Positions 62,650 through 64,000 of a stretch of DNA of 64,000 bases are shown in pieces (within the stretch, counting starts at the first letter, position 1; each line of letters opens with the position of its first letter). A program made the position numbers and the translations under genes. Origin of the DNA: Gymnorhina tibicen (Eukaryota > Chordata > Aves > Passeriformes > Artamidae). The notes under the pieces were generated by a model, which saw nothing but the letters and a program-made list of their open reading frames with translations, searched no databases and was not told where the DNA came from. The stretch lies in the NCBI GenBank assembly GCA_013399875.1, contig VXAZ01000953.1, positions 1,580,968 to 1,644,967 of the forward strand, in the 5' to 3' direction.

Positions 62650-64000
62650 AGTAGTCATGTGAATGGTGTATTTATCTTTGTTGAGAAGAGGCAACATTTT
62701 GGATATGCTAGAGAAAAAGTATGGCTGACACATATGATGGGGAATTAAGATGTGCTGATGAGAAAAAATGGACCTCTACTGTCTTCTCCTTCACTTGGAC
62801 TTCTCTTGCATCTTGACAGCAATGCCTCTGCTTCCCTATATCTGAGTCATGGCCAGCTCTCAGCACCAGACACCCTCTGTCTGTACAGCTTTGCTGGGGG
62901 CACATGGCCCCTTTGGATGTGCCCACGTTGTGCTCTACTTCCACGGATGTGGGCTGAGTCTGTGAGGCAGTGTGGCACTGGCACACACAAAGCAGACCCC
63001 ACTTTCTGTGGCCTGCAGTTTAGTCACGTTAGCTATTGTCACCTTACTCAGGAATAAAGTTGAAGTGCACCACTGATAAATGCTTAAAAAGGTTTAATCT
63101 GAGGTTGGCTTCATCATTTAGGCAATTGCTGTGGTTTTATACTGCATGCATACATGTAAGAGGAAGTCTCCCTGTCCTCTCCTGCTTACCATCCCCCAGG
63201 GGACTGGATACTCCAAACTACCTCACATAATAAGTAGGGGAGAGCTGAGAGCTCAGGACTTGCTTCTGCTAATCTGAATGCAGCATCTGCACGTAGGCTG
63301 GTGTTCTCCACAATTGTGATTCATGTGCCCACCACGTCCATGTGATGGCAACCTTAGACAAAGTTGTTGGACTGCCAGGACTGTCACCACACAGGTTTGT
63401 AGAGAAGCACTTGGCATCCTTCACATCTGCTTCTAGCAAGGGGGAAGAAAATCTGCCTTGAAGTGGGTAGAGACCTTTCAGTCCTGCAAAGACCTGTGCA
63501 AGAGGCAGGAAGAAGGTGGTAGGGGGCACAAAGGATATTCACGTTCGGTCAGCAATGGTTCTTGTCTGCCTGGGACGGAGTCCAAACCTTACTACTGGCA
63601 GCCTTTTGCTATCAACAGCCATAAATCCATGAACTCCTTGTTATTAACTGAGCTCCCTCCGTGTCATTCTGTAGGACCCTCACTGCGATTCAGCAACGGT
63701 TAACTTCTCTCCATAAGTTTTCCTTCTTGGTCTACAGCAATCTCACTTCTGCAAATTTGATGACAGGCTCAAGGCATGAAGAAGGGTGAGGCTGAATACT
63801 GAAGAGAAGGAAGCGAAGACAGAGCTCTTTCATCTGTTTCAGCACTAACCCAAATGGAAGCCATCCTGCAGCCGAACATTTGCGCCACTTTGTGCTATCA
63901 CATGATGAAACTTTCCCTATCTCTCATGCTCAAGTAAGATGATATGCAGACATCTACTCAAACAGCTACCCCTCTCTGTGCTCATTCCCCAAGAGAGCTA
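62650..64000. other. Gene-free unique sequence to window end
   Basis: No gene or repeat recognised. Overlapping open frames on both strands at 62708-63057 and 63269-63703 are not supported by domains or splice structure. Confidence 0.6.

Noticed and set aside
62608..62748. Exon-like segment after a long T tract (AATACAG, then a GTATGG donor-like site)
   Set aside because: Poly-T followed by AG is common in AT-rich noncoding DNA, and the upstream frame is open without splicing.

Overview
The window looks like nuclear DNA of a bird. The main evidence is six fragments of chicken repeat 1 (CR1), the LINE that dominates avian genomes. They carry its typical 3' end (copies of CATAGAAT on one strand, ATTCTATG on the other) and translate into pieces of the CR1 reverse transcriptase. 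Moderate GC, sparse interspersed repeats, CA/GATA and TTTC microsatellites and one discrete CpG island fit the same picture. Nothing is bacterial, plasmid-like or phage-like, and there is no CRISPR array. I cannot name the species or chromosome.

I could not identify any host protein-coding gene with confidence. The open frames of 60-230 codons are scattered on both strands, overlap each other in antisense, have no recognisable domains, and sometimes run from a repeat into unrelated DNA. The window therefore reads as intergenic or deep intronic sequence with one promoter-like island.

Layout: 1-18.4 kb is mostly unique noncoding DNA with a CA/GATA microsatellite (about 1.3 kb), a candidate conserved element (10.9-11.4 kb), a TTTC microsatellite (13.5 kb) and a short CR1 relic (16.6 kb). 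At 18.6-19.1 kb there is a block resembling a retroviral LTR: GC boxes, inverted CCAAT, TATA-like site, an 18-bp perfect palindrome, AATAAA and a GT-rich tract. Just downstream, on the opposite strand, is an unplaced open frame. CR1 relics lie at 22.5, 26.0-26.4, 29.7-30.6, 48.6-49.2 and 56.3-57.5 kb. At 49.2-50.1 kb a CpG island begins directly at the truncated 5' end of a CR1 copy; it carries two RFX X-box-like palindromes and an NRF1-like core and is the best candidate gene start in the window. From 50.7 to 50.9 kb there is a G/T-rich tract with six runs of four or more G. The last 3 kb hold a candidate conserved block with an exon-like segment and a decayed GT-rich repeat.

The items most worth checking are the CpG island with X-boxes, the LTR-like block with its palindrome and neighbouring orphan frame, three exon-like segments with good splice acceptors, and several motif-dense AT-rich blocks that look like developmental enhancers. 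Calls of regulatory function or conservation are inference from motif content; I could not run alignments.
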